The notes under the pieces are model-generated. The model saw only the letters and a list, made by a program, of their open reading frames with translations. It made no database searches and was not told the DNA's origin. Shown in pieces: positions 34,185-41,581 of a stretch of 41,581 bases of DNA. Each line of letters opens with the position of its first letter. The first letter of the stretch is position 1. The position numbers and the translations under genes are program-made. This DNA is from Gammaproteobacteria bacterium (GTDB taxonomy: Bacteria; Pseudomonadota; Gammaproteobacteria; Methylococcales; DRLZ01), in assembly GCA_022600935.1 (NCBI GenBank), contig JAHZJL010000283.1, positions 1 to 41,581 of the forward strand, given 5' to 3'.

Positions 34185-35405
34185 ATGTCATCACAAGTCA
34201 ATAAAGTTGTGCTTGCCTATTCCGGCGGGCTCGATACTTCCGTCATTCTGAAATGGCTGGAGCAAACCTACCAATGTCAGGTTGTTACATTTACCGCAGA
34301 TTTAGGCCAGGGTGAGGAAGTTGAACCGGCAAGAGCCAAGGCTCAGGCCATGGGCATCCAGGAAATTTTTATCGAAGATCTGCGTGAAGAATTCGTGCGT
34401 GATTTCGTGTTTCCCATGTTTCGCGCCAATACCATTTACGAAGGCGAATATTTGCTCGGAACCTCAATCGCCCGTCCATTGATTGCCAAACGCCTGATTG
34501 AAATTGCTAACCAGACCAATGCCGATGCCATTTCGCATGGTGCAACCGGTAAAGGAAATGATCAGGTGCGATTTGAACTGGGAGCGTATGCATTACGCCC
34601 CGATATCCACATTATTGCACCCTGGCGCGAGTGGACTTTGAACTCCCGGGAAAGCCTGCTGGCGTATGCTGAGCAACATGGTATTCAAGTGGAAATGAAG
34701 CGCGGTAAATCATCGCCGTATTCCATGGATGCCAATTTGCTGCATATTTCCTATGAAGGCGATATCCTCGAAGATCCCTGGGCAGAGCCGGAACAGAGTA
34801 TGTGGCGTTGGTCGGTATCACCAGAAGATGCGCCTGATAAGCCTGAGACTATTGAACTGAGTTACCAGCACGGAGATATCGTTGCGATTGATGGTCAATC
34901 CATGTCTCCCGCACTGGTCCTGGAGACATTGAACAAGCTTGGTGGCGAACATGGCATTGGTCGCTCCGATATTGTCGAAAATCGTTTTGTGGGCATGAAA
35001 TCACGCGGTTGTTACGAAACTCCGGGTGGTACGATCATGCTGAAAGCGCACCGGGCCATCGAGTCCCTGACTCTGGATCGTGAGGTCGCGCACCTGAAAG
35101 ATGAATTGATGCCACGCTACGCCAGTCTCGTTTACAACGGTTACTGGTGGAGTCCGGAGCGTGACATGTTGCAACAGATGATTGATGCTTCACAACAAAC
35201 CGTCAACGGAAAGGTTCGTTTGAAACTCTATAAAGGCAATGTCATTGTCACTGGTCGCCATTCTGAAACGAACAGCTTGTTCGATGAAAACATTGCCACA
35301 TTTGAAGATGATGCCGGCGCTTATAATCAGAAAGATGCAGAAGGATTCATTAAACTCAACGCCTTGCGGCTTCGCATCGCAGCCAGAAAACATCAAACCT
35401 CATGA
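34185..35405 (+). CDS. argG: Argininosuccinate synthase
   Basis: ATP-dependent condensation of citrulline and aspartate, penultimate step of arginine synthesis. 406 aa, the type found in most bacteria rather than the longer E. coli form. Seen: ATP-pyrophosphatase loop [15 protein letters not shown] (10-24), [14 protein letters not shown] (about 117-130), and [18 protein letters not shown]. The gene overlaps the following lipoprotein ORF by 4 nt. argH is not adjacent. Confidence 0.97.
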   Translation: MSSQVNKVVLAYSGGLDTSVILKWLEQTYQCQVVTFTADLGQGEEVEPARAKAQAMGIQEIFIEDLREEFVRDFVFPMFRANTIYEGEYLLGTSIARPLIAKRLIEIANQTNADAISHGATGKGNDQVRFELGAYALRPDIHIIAPWREWTLNSRESLLAYAEQHGIQVEMKRGKSSPYSMDANLLHISYEGDILEDPWAEPEQSMWRWSVSPEDAPDKPETIELSYQHGDIVAIDGQSMSPALVLETLNKLGGEHGIGRSDIVENRFVGMKSRGCYETPGGTIMLKAHRAIESLTLDREVAHLKDELMPRYASLVYNGYWWSPERDMLQQMIDASQQTVNGKVRLKLYKGNVIVTGRHSETNSLFDENIATFEDDAGAYNQKDAEGFIKLNALRLRIAARKHQTS

Positions 35406-35866
35406 ACAGACAGACACGATATAAATGCCCATGTTTACTGAATCAGACTATGCGTCGTTGTGTAGTGATTTTTGTGTTTTTGGTACTCAATGCATGCGGT
35501 AATGATATACCGCAATTCAAGGACATGGAGCAATATGATCCCTTGTCAGTCGCTATTGGACAGGCCTTCATGAATAAATTCAAGACTGGAATCGGAACAA
35601 CTGGTGACGCTGATGATGACACAAGATTTGAGAATGCCTTTGCTGAGCGCTACGGGGTCAGTGTCGAAAATGCATTGATCGCCTGCGTGGAACAAGATGT
35701 TGTGAGTAATTTGACCGATCAAAGTGAATTTTTCAGGGAACAATGGTTTGGCAATCAGGTTAACGACAGCGCATTCAGTGTTTATATCGGTAACAAACAG
35801 ATCAAGGAGTTGATTTCAGACTGTATGACGCCGATGGCAAATACTGTTTACAAAACACTTAATTAA
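35402..35866 (+). CDS. Hypothetical lipoprotein
   Basis: 154 aa from the ATG overlapping the argG stop, or 138 aa from ATG 35450. The second start gives a compact lipoprotein signal, [16 protein letters not shown], with a lipobox L-N-A-C, and so is attractive, while the first offers translational coupling; neither has a Shine-Dalgarno. The mature part is acidic, with conserved-looking cysteines (LIACVEQ and ISDCMTP) that could form a disulfide. Family not recognised. Its last 50 nt overlap the 3' end of the opposite-strand membrane protein gene. Confidence 0.65.
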   Translation: MNRQTRYKCPCLLNQTMRRCVVIFVFLVLNACGNDIPQFKDMEQYDPLSVAIGQAFMNKFKTGIGTTGDADDDTRFENAFAERYGVSVENALIACVEQDVVSNLTDQSEFFREQWFGNQVNDSAFSVYIGNKQIKELISDCMTPMANTVYKTLN

Positions 35867-36109
35867 TATCAATCCCTTCTGGATGTAAGCTAAAACAGAT
35901 TTTCTAATAGTCTTGAGTTTGATCAACCAGCGCCGGGCTTGCCATCTTGTTTTCGGGGAAACCCGAACCAAAATGGTCAATCCGGCAGCAATCATTGGAA
36001 TTCCTGATGGTACAGGGAGTGGAAACACGACCAGGCCTGTCCCAATGATAAGATATCCTGTCAATATCAGTAGTGGCTGGCGTATTAAGTCCCATATTAT
36101 CAGTTGCAT
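35816..36109 (-). CDS. Small membrane protein, PGPGW-like
   Basis: 97 aa from ATG 36109; a GTG at 36142 would add 11 residues and overlap the preceding glycosyltransferase gene. Two hydrophobic spans flank FPLPVPSGIPMIAAGL, which resembles the turn of PGPGW-type membrane proteins (family memory; the exact PGPGW is absent). A basic C-terminus follows. Last gene of a minus-strand unit. Its 3' end overlaps the lipoprotein ORF, so the exact end is less certain. Confidence 0.55.
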   Translation of the reverse strand: MQLIIWDLIRQPLLILTGYLIIGTGLVVFPLPVPSGIPMIAAGLTILVRVSPKTRWQARRWLIKLKTIRKSVLAYIQKGLILIKCFVNSICHRRHTV

Positions 36110-36125
36110 TGCAAGTGTGAATGAT

Positions 36126-37178
36126 TCAGTGCAAAGATTCACTGGCGACCGGAATAACCGTCCTTGCCCCGGATGGAGTTGTGTGAATCGGTGTCAGTGC
36201 ATGTTTAAATTGTGTCACACAGTTTTGCCATGAGAATCGCCTGGCGAATTGTCTGCAGATATCACTGTTTAAGGTCAAAGCGATATTGACTGCAGTTTGC
36301 AGATTTTCATGTAGACATCCAACCAACGGATCGGTAATAACATCCTTGGGGCCTGGAACAGGATATGCAGCAACTGGAACGCCACTGGCCAACGCTTCCA
36401 GCATAACGACACCGAAGGTATCGGTATGACTGGGAAATACAAACACATCTGCTGAGGCCAGATAACCTGCCAGTTCCTCACCTGTTTTAACACCAACGAA
36501 ACGAGCATTCGGGTAAGCGGTTTTCAAGGATGCCAGAGCCGGTCCATCACCAACCACAAATTGAGTCCCCGGGATATCAAGCTGCAAAAACGCATCCAGG
36601 TTTTTTTCCACCGCAACCCGTCCGGCATACATGGAAATTGGCCGAGGCACGTCAATCAGCATTTTTTTATCGGGATGATACCGTTCAAGATCAACTCCAC
36701 GTGACCAAACCTGCAAATTATTCATTTCATGTTCTTGCAAGTGATTACGGATCGATTGCGTAGTTACCAGGACACATGAAGCTTTGCTATGGAACCAGCG
36801 TAAATAGGCGTATCCATAGTTGACAGGTATTCCGCATCGCAAATTGATATATTCCGGAAACAATGTATGCAGCGATGTGGTGTGTGCCAGCTTGCGAGAC
36901 GTGCAAAAATTTCGCGCGGCAAGACCCAGCGGACCTTCCGTGGCAATATGAATATACTGTGGAGAGAATTCCTCGATCAGTTGAGCGACTTTACGCTGAC
37001 TAACCATGGCCAGACGGATTGACGGATATGTCGGACAGGGCAATGTAGGGAATCGATCAGGTGTGATCAATAAGATCTCATGGCCTTGCTCTTGTAAGTG
37101 ATTGACAATGTGTTCGAGTGTTGTGACGACTCCATTAATTTGAGGTCGCCAGGCGTCGCTTATCAGGGTTAATTTCAT
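36126..37178 (-). CDS. GT4-family glycosyltransferase
   Basis: 350 aa, GT-B fold. Seen: N-terminal SDAWRPQINGVVTTL (7-21), typical of alpha-mannosyl/glucosyl transferases acting on lipids; YAGRVAVEKNLDAFL (about 184-198); FVFPSHTDTFGVVMLEALASGVPVAAYPVPGP near 251-282 with the E-x7-E donor-binding pair. Close in pattern to Agt/MgtA/SqdX-type glycolipid synthases. It follows the PlcP-like phosphoesterase by 48 nt, the arrangement of plcP-agt lipid-remodelling operons. Acceptor is probably diacylglycerol, by context only. Confidence 0.85.
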   Translation of the reverse strand: MKLTLISDAWRPQINGVVTTLEHIVNHLQEQGHEILLITPDRFPTLPCPTYPSIRLAMVSQRKVAQLIEEFSPQYIHIATEGPLGLAARNFCTSRKLAHTTSLHTLFPEYINLRCGIPVNYGYAYLRWFHSKASCVLVTTQSIRNHLQEHEMNNLQVWSRGVDLERYHPDKKMLIDVPRPISMYAGRVAVEKNLDAFLQLDIPGTQFVVGDGPALASLKTAYPNARFVGVKTGEELAGYLASADVFVFPSHTDTFGVVMLEALASGVPVAAYPVPGPKDVITDPLVGCLHENLQTAVNIALTLNSDICRQFARRFSWQNCVTQFKHALTPIHTTPSGARTVIPVASESLH

Positions 37179-37226
37179 AGGATTGATTGTTATCGAGTAA
37201 GTGAACGCTTTGTTCCGTCCAGTAAA

Positions 37227-37946
37227 TTATGGAGAATTTCCGTTTAAATCTTCTGTCAATGCGGTGCAGCTTTCCACCCAGTCACCGGTATTGCAATATG
37301 TGAGAGTGTCATCAATGTTACGTATTACAGCATGATGAATATGGCCACAGATAATGCCATCCACACCCTTCTTTTTTGCTTCAAGAGCAAGTACAGATTC
37401 GAATTGGTAAATGAAGTTAACCGCGTTTTTTACGCTGTGTTTGATATGGGCAGATAAAGACCAGTACGGGAAGCCGCATTTGCGTCGAAACAGATTGAAC
37501 CAGCGATTAATGAGCAGCAGGGCATCGTAGGCATACGTGCCCAGGTAGGCCAGCCATTTGTTGTTACAGACAACGCCATCGTACTCATCGCCGTGAAGCA
37601 CCAGATATGACTGACCGTTAAGAGACTGATATATATCATTCTCCAGAATTTCGATACCTTGCACGCTATTGCCAATGTAGTCTCGCAATATTTCATCATG
37701 ATTCCCCGGAATATAAATGACACGGGTACCGTTCTGTGCCAGTTTCAACACTGCAAACACAACATCAGAATGTAATTTAAGCCAGTGCCACCCAGATTTT
37801 AGTTTCCAGAAATCGATGATATCGCCAACCAGATATAAGGATTCGCATTCGATGTGATTGAGAAAATCTAGAAGATATTCGGCCTTACAGTCACGAGTAC
37901 CGAGATGAATATCTGATAACCAAATGGTTTTGTAACGCAATCGCAT
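37227..37946 (-). CDS. PlcP-like metallophosphoesterase (LpxH superfamily)
   Basis: 239 aa, full calcineurin-like metal set: SDIHLGTRDC (Asp, His), GDIIDFW (Asp), GNHD (Asn, His), LHGDEYD (His) and GHIHHA (His pair), plus NTGDWVESCTA near the end. Often annotated UDP-2,3-diacylglucosamine diphosphatase, but length, the C-terminal block and the neighbouring GT4 gene fit PlcP, a phospholipase C that makes diacylglycerol during phosphate starvation in several Proteobacteria (established for PlcP; inferred here). GAGGAG precedes the ATG. A Pho-box-like array lies upstream. Confidence 0.82.
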   Translation of the reverse strand: MRLRYKTIWLSDIHLGTRDCKAEYLLDFLNHIECESLYLVGDIIDFWKLKSGWHWLKLHSDVVFAVLKLAQNGTRVIYIPGNHDEILRDYIGNSVQGIEILENDIYQSLNGQSYLVLHGDEYDGVVCNNKWLAYLGTYAYDALLLINRWFNLFRRKCGFPYWSLSAHIKHSVKNAVNFIYQFESVLALEAKKKGVDGIICGHIHHAVIRNIDDTLTYCNTGDWVESCTALTEDLNGNSP

Positions 37947-37990
37947 GATTAACTCCTCAGCAATTTTTGTGCATAGCTTAGGGCAGTTTT

Positions 37991-38030
37991 ATGACGTTGG
38001 AGTTACGAATTGATGTTGTTTTGATGACAC
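37991..38030 (-). promoter_or_regulatory. Pho-box-like direct repeats upstream of the PlcP-like gene
   Basis: Four 7-mers at exactly 11-bp intervals, written on the plus strand: ATGACGT (37991), GTTACGA (38002), ATGTTGT (38013), ATGACAC (38024). On the minus strand the outer two read GTGTCAT and ACGTCAT, close to the PhoB half-site CTGTCAT; the inner two are poor. A TAAGCT lies 10 nt downstream of the last repeat, where the -10 of PhoB-activated promoters is expected. Confidence 0.45.
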
Positions 38031-38082
38031 AGGGAATATGTTATTGCCTGTATCTGGATGTTAAGCGTTGTTAATAGCAGCG

Positions 38083-38092
38083 GGTTTAAACC
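38083..38092. promoter_or_regulatory. Palindrome GGTTTAAACC
   Basis: A perfect 10-bp palindrome 12 nt before the -35 element of the histidine kinase promoter; possible operator. No protein can be assigned. Confidence 0.3.
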
Positions 38093-38103
38093 GGATTGGA
38101 AAA

Positions 38104-38132
38104 TTGTCAACAACTGTAATGTTGTTTATAGT
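38104..38132 (+). promoter_or_regulatory. Sigma-70 promoter of the hybrid histidine kinase gene
   Basis: TTGTCA (38104-38109), 17-nt spacer, TATAGT (38127-38132). Predicted start near 38139, giving a leader of about 120 nt. Confidence 0.6.
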
Positions 38133-38260
38133 CTGGAATGGATCTGAAAGCTTGTGAAATTGCGTTACTCAATTAATGGAAAAACAAAGCAGATTAACTA
38201 AAGAATCAATACAACGAATGGCATCAAAACTGATATAAATCTAACAACAAGGGCAATACA

Positions 38261-40144
38261 TTGATTGATCACGGTACATCTTGTATAGCGATTTTAACCG
38301 AGTCATACCGGTTTCTTTCCGCAAATTCAGTTTTTTTCAACAACCTGGGGTATTCGATGGCTGAGCTTGGATCATTGACTGTTGAAAATCTTTTGCATCC
38401 AGAATATCTACAGCAGTTTTATTCGAGAAAGCAGGTTTTCGATGAAAAAGAGATTGATTGTTTTGAAGTCAACCTGGATATCAACACCAAAAACGGAAAA
38501 CAATTCTCCACACAAATGAAATTTGAATGGTTGGGGGTTGATAACAGCCAATCCAAGGTTTCTGCGCAGATTTTGTTAACAATCAATTGCCAGTCTGAAG
38601 AGCAGTTGAATGAACAGAGATATCAGCAAACACAGTGGTTTTTGGAGAAAACTTTCGACACTATTGATCAAGGTGTAACGATCTATGATAACGAATTCAG
38701 GCTGGTTGCCTGGAATAAACGTTACGAATCATTTCAAATCTTTCCTCCAGAATTCTTAAAACACGGAACCTTATTGTTTGATGCTTACAAAGCTGTTGCT
38801 AACTTGGGCATTTTTGGCCCTGGTGACCCTGCTCAGCACGCAAATGACCATATCGAGCGTTTAAGGAATGGGCAGGTCAAGCCGGTTGAAGAATTAACCT
38901 CTTTTGACGGAAGGACCATAGAGATCAGGCGTTATCTGATGCCGGAAGGTGGCCTGGTCGCCGTGTTTTCGGATATCACGAATCAACGCAAAGCGGAAGC
39001 GCAGTTGCGTCAGGCGCAAAAAATGGATGCAGTGGGTCAACTGACTGGAGGAATCGCTCACGATTTCAACAATATCTTAAGCGTGATCATCGGATCTTTA
39101 TACCTTTTGGAAAGAGATCTGGAGCTGGAACAACCTGCTTTGGAGCATGTCAAGACAATCCAGCAAGTGAGCAAGCGAGGGGTTGATCTTGTCAGGCAAT
39201 TGCTGGCGTTTTCACGAAGTGAAGCCACCAATAACAAAATTGTCAATATCAACCGAATGATACAAAGTATGAAAAGCCTGATAACTCATTCCCTGACACC
39301 TCAGGTTGAATTTGAAACTCAGTTTTCAACTTCATTATGGTTAACTGAAATTGACCCCGGTGAATTCGAGGATGTATTGATCAATTTAATCCTTAACGCA
39401 CGTGATGCTATGGAAGGTCGGGGAAAATTGACTATCGAGACTTCAAATTGTGAGTTGGATGAAGAATTCTGTTCCATCAATCCCAGTGCAGCTCCCGGAC
39501 AATATGTGCAATTAATTATCAGTGATACCGGAGAGGGCATGACTCCCGAGCAACAGGAGAAAATCTTTGAACCGTTTTACACCACCAAAACCAAGGGCAA
39601 GGGAACCGGGCTGGGCCTTGCACTGGTATTTGGATTTGTCAGTCGTTCCCGAGGATTTATCAAGCTTTATTCGGAGCAGGGTATTGGATCGACATTCAGA
39701 ATCTATCTACCTAGAGCCAGTGTACAAATCGAAAATGACAATACCATTGAGCAGGAAGACCGGGAATTACCAACAGGAAATGAAGTTATCCTTGTTGTCG
39801 ATGATGAAGAACAACTAATCAAGATAGCCAGAGAATCATTACAAGGTCTGGGTTATCAGGTGTTTACCGCACTCAACGGATTGCAGGCGCTGGAGGTTTT
39901 GTCAGAGCAATCAAAATTTGATCTGTTATTCAGTGATGTTGTCATGCCAGGTGGAATGAATGGTTATGAACTGGCCGAGCAGGCAAAAATTTATGACCCG
40001 AAACTTAAAATACTACTCACTTCAGGGTTTTCAGAAGCTGCTGTCGCGCGAAATGGACAAGCAATTTTTAAAGCCAACTTACTCGACAAACCGTATACTC
40101 AATATGAATTAGCAAAACGAATCAGGCAATTACTTGATTCATGA
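38261..40144 (+). CDS. Soluble hybrid histidine kinase (PAS-PAS-HisKA-HATPase-REC)
   Basis: 627 aa without a membrane span. PAS domain about 5-110, a second PAS (PAS-7 type, WNKRYESFQIFP) about 125-240, HisKA with H267 in GGIAHDFNN, HATPase N-box LILNARDAMEG (377-387), G1 DTGEG (422-426), GTGLGLAL, and a C-terminal receiver with Asp559 in LFSDVVMPGGMNGYE. The H-box type (GGIAHDFNN) belongs to the FixL/NtrB-like HPK4 group. Start is TTG at 38261, supported by AAGGG 8 nt upstream and an in-frame TGA about 36 nt upstream. No separate response regulator is adjacent. Ligand unknown; the PAS domains lack an obvious heme His. Confidence 0.9.
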   Translation: MIDHGTSCIAILTESYRFLSANSVFFNNLGYSMAELGSLTVENLLHPEYLQQFYSRKQVFDEKEIDCFEVNLDINTKNGKQFSTQMKFEWLGVDNSQSKVSAQILLTINCQSEEQLNEQRYQQTQWFLEKTFDTIDQGVTIYDNEFRLVAWNKRYESFQIFPPEFLKHGTLLFDAYKAVANLGIFGPGDPAQHANDHIERLRNGQVKPVEELTSFDGRTIEIRRYLMPEGGLVAVFSDITNQRKAEAQLRQAQKMDAVGQLTGGIAHDFNNILSVIIGSLYLLERDLELEQPALEHVKTIQQVSKRGVDLVRQLLAFSRSEATNNKIVNINRMIQSMKSLITHSLTPQVEFETQFSTSLWLTEIDPGEFEDVLINLILNARDAMEGRGKLTIETSNCELDEEFCSINPSAAPGQYVQLIISDTGEGMTPEQQEKIFEPFYTTKTKGKGTGLGLALVFGFVSRSRGFIKLYSEQGIGSTFRIYLPRASVQIENDNTIEQEDRELPTGNEVILVVDDEEQLIKIARESLQGLGYQVFTALNGLQALEVLSEQSKFDLLFSDVVMPGGMNGYELAEQAKIYDPKLKILLTSGFSEAAVARNGQAIFKANLLDKPYTQYELAKRIRQLLDS

Positions 40145-40159
40145 TTCAATCATCAATTT

Positions 40160-40203
40160 ATCTGACGAACTACACGATGATAACAGTGTCAGATTTATTT
40201 TTT
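40160..40203 (+). terminator. Terminator of the histidine kinase gene
   Basis: ATCTGAC (40160-40166) and GTCAGAT (40188-40194) form a 7-bp stem around a 21-nt loop, followed by TTATTTTTT. It lies in the convergent gap with sufU. Confidence 0.6.
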
Positions 40204-40264
40204 GCTGTAAAGCATCACCGTTTTATCTGCTAGCAGTGCACTCTAACCATAAATATCTGAACAC

Positions 40265-40723
40265 TTATTCAGTTGTCACAGTTGTTGTTTCGTTTTTTAT
40301 TGCAGCATTCAGGGTGTGCCAGGCCAGTGTTGCACATTTGACGCGACTAGGATAATCACGCACTCCTGCCAAAACGGCCAGTTTGCCCAGGGTTTCCAGT
40401 TGAATATCTTCATCATGGGTGGTGGTAATCTGGTGGAACTGTTTGAACAGTTGATCTGCTTCGTCAACAGTCTTGCCTTTGATCAGGTCGGTCATCAGTG
40501 ACACTGAGGCTGTGCTGATCGCGCAGCCTTCACCTTGAAAGCTGGCATCGCTGATGATGTCGTTGTCATCAATTTTCAGGTACAAGGTCAGCCTGTCGCC
40601 GCACAGTGGATTGTAGCCGTCGATAACGCGATTGGCGTCTTCCATGACATGAAAATTTCGCGGATTGCGATTATGGTCAAAGATTACCTCTTGATAGAGG
40701 CTGCGCATGTCGTCTTGCAGCAT
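40265..40723 (-). CDS. sufU: Fe-S cluster assembly protein SufU
   Basis: 152 aa. Accepts sulfur from SufS in the SUF pathway. Seen: YNPLCGDRLTLYL (Cys41, Asp43), GEGCAISTASVSLM (Cys66) and RVKCATLAWHTL (Cys128), the zinc/thiol ligands of SufU, with the short insertion that separates SufU from IscU. SufU is best known from Gram-positive bacteria but also occurs in proteobacteria that lack SufE. It overlaps the sufS stop by one base (TAATG), so the two are coupled. Confidence 0.92.
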   Translation of the reverse strand: MLQDDMRSLYQEVIFDHNRNPRNFHVMEDANRVIDGYNPLCGDRLTLYLKIDDNDIISDASFQGEGCAISTASVSLMTDLIKGKTVDEADQLFKQFHQITTTHDEDIQLETLGKLAVLAGVRDYPSRVKCATLAWHTLNAAIKNETTTVTTE

Positions 40724-41581
40724 TAGCCGAATACCTCAATCACTTGTTTGATTCCGTCAATGAGTAGATCGACTTCGTGGCGGGTATTGTAGACACCGAA
40801 TGAAGCGCGCACTGTTGCCGGAACCTGATAGAAATCCATAACAGGCATGGCGCAATGGTGGCCGGCACGAATGGCAATGCCGAGATGGTCCAGTGCAGTA
40901 CCAATATCGTGAGGATGAATTTTTTCGAGGACAAATGAAAAGATAGCGCCTTTGTCTTGGGCTGTTCCGATTACTCTGAGCTGGGGGATTTCAGTGGCAC
41001 GCTGCTGACAGTAGTTCAACAGTTCAGCTTCATGTCGGGCAATGGTATCAAGCCCGATTTCGTTGATGTAGTCAAGCGCTGCGCCCAGTCCGATGGTATC
41101 AGCGATACTTGGCGTTCCGGCTTCAAATTTGTACGGCAACGCCGCATAGTCAGTGTCTTCAAAGGTAACACGACGAATCATGTCACCTCCACCTTGCCAG
41201 GGTGGCATGGCGTCCAGTAATTGCTGTTTGCCATAAAGCACTCCAATTCCACTCGGCGCGTAGAGTTTATGCCCGGATAATGCATAAAAATCACAGTCCA
41301 GCTGTTGGACGTCGATTGCCATATGCGGTGCGGCTTGTGCGCCATCCAGTAGGACCGGTATTCCGTGTTGATGTGCTGTATCTATCATGTGCTTAACCGG
41401 GTTGATGGTTCCCAGTGCGTTTGACATATGCGCCACTGCAAGCAGACGGGTTTTTGGTGTCAGGAGCTGTTCAAATTGATCCAGATTCAGTTCGCCCCGT
41501 TCATTGATTGGAATGACTTTTAAAGTAGCGCCGATATCTTTGCATAACATCTGCCAGGGTACAATATTGGAGTGATGTTCC
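40723..41581 (-). CDS. sufS: Cysteine desulfurase SufS, N-terminus outside window
   Basis: PLP enzyme that mobilises sulfur from cysteine. The frame is open to the window edge and already reads EHHSNIVPWQM at its first codons, so about 120 N-terminal residues are missing; the ATG at 41550 is internal. Seen: PLP-binding aspartate and His in LLDGAQAAPHM, Schiff-base lysine in LSGHKLYAPSGIG, and the active-site loop RAGHHCAMPVMDF with the nucleophilic Cys. Group II (SufS) type. Upstream sufBCD would be expected just beyond base 41581. Confidence 0.94.
   Translation of the reverse strand, partial: EHHSNIVPWQMLCKDIGATLKVIPINERGELNLDQFEQLLTPKTRLLAVAHMSNALGTINPVKHMIDTAHQHGIPVLLDGAQAAPHMAIDVQQLDCDFYALSGHKLYAPSGIGVLYGKQQLLDAMPPWQGGGDMIRRVTFEDTDYAALPYKFEAGTPSIADTIGLGAALDYINEIGLDTIARHEAELLNYCQQRATEIPQLRVIGTAQDKGAIFSFVLEKIHPHDIGTALDHLGIAIRAGHHCAMPVMDFYQVPATVRASFGVYNTRHEVDLLIDGIKQVIEVFG

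Overview
The window looks like part of a chromosome from a low-to-medium GC gammaproteobacterium. Evidence: birA-coaX coupling, an ilvB-ilvH-ilvC-pssA-leuA run, an E. coli-type homodimeric AceE, RimI behind a family-4 uracil-DNA glycosylase, HslR, YgfZ, and the small membrane protein next to a two-RCK K+ channel. The heme A synthase implies an aa3-type oxidase, hence an aerobe. I cannot place the genus. Almost all of it is core metabolism. I see no prophage, insertion sequence, CRISPR array, rRNA or complete tRNA.

Layout. 1-507: 3' end of an ELM1/DUF1022 gene. 707-829 (-): a 40-aa lipoprotein with its own promoter and terminator. 1074-2665: birA, coaX. 2660-4602 (-): heme A synthase and ygfZ, overlapping by 4 nt. 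4800-11129: ilvB, ilvH, ilvC, pssA and leuA, with a candidate leucine leader peptide and hairpin before leuA. 11374-12732: uracil-DNA glycosylase and rimI. 12922-16289: TSUP transporter, metallo-beta-lactamase-fold lipoprotein (-), SPFH protein. 17087-21085: aceE and aceF. 27259-28680: lpd, separated from aceF by about 6 kb. That insertion holds a divergent sigma-54 activator / PspA-like / polytopic membrane protein locus, a 63-aa basic protein and a secreted SdrD-B-like protein. 28706-29448: a lipoprotein pseudogene. 29591-34046: SRPBCC/GyrI-like protein, hslR (-), DUF6394-like protein and K+ channel. 34185-35866: argG and a lipoprotein. 35816-37946 (-): small membrane protein, GT4 glycosyltransferase and PlcP-like phosphoesterase. 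38261-40144: hybrid histidine kinase. 40265-41581 (-): sufU and a truncated sufS.

Most notable: (1) the Psp-like locus, with a near-consensus -24/-12 promoter and palindromes between its divergent genes; (2) a PlcP-like/glycosyltransferase pair with four 11-bp-periodic Pho-box-like repeats upstream, suggesting lipid remodelling under phosphate limitation; (3) two collinear copies of an undescribed intergenic repeat of about 160 nt (11145-11305 and about 16460-16618); (4) a multi-hairpin small-RNA candidate with pyrimidine-rich loops and a strong terminator (about 30785-30932); (5) a leuA leader peptide/hairpin; (6) a lipoprotein gene broken exactly at its lipobox cysteine codon.

All calls come from reading the sequence and from memory of protein families. 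No database or folding program was run.
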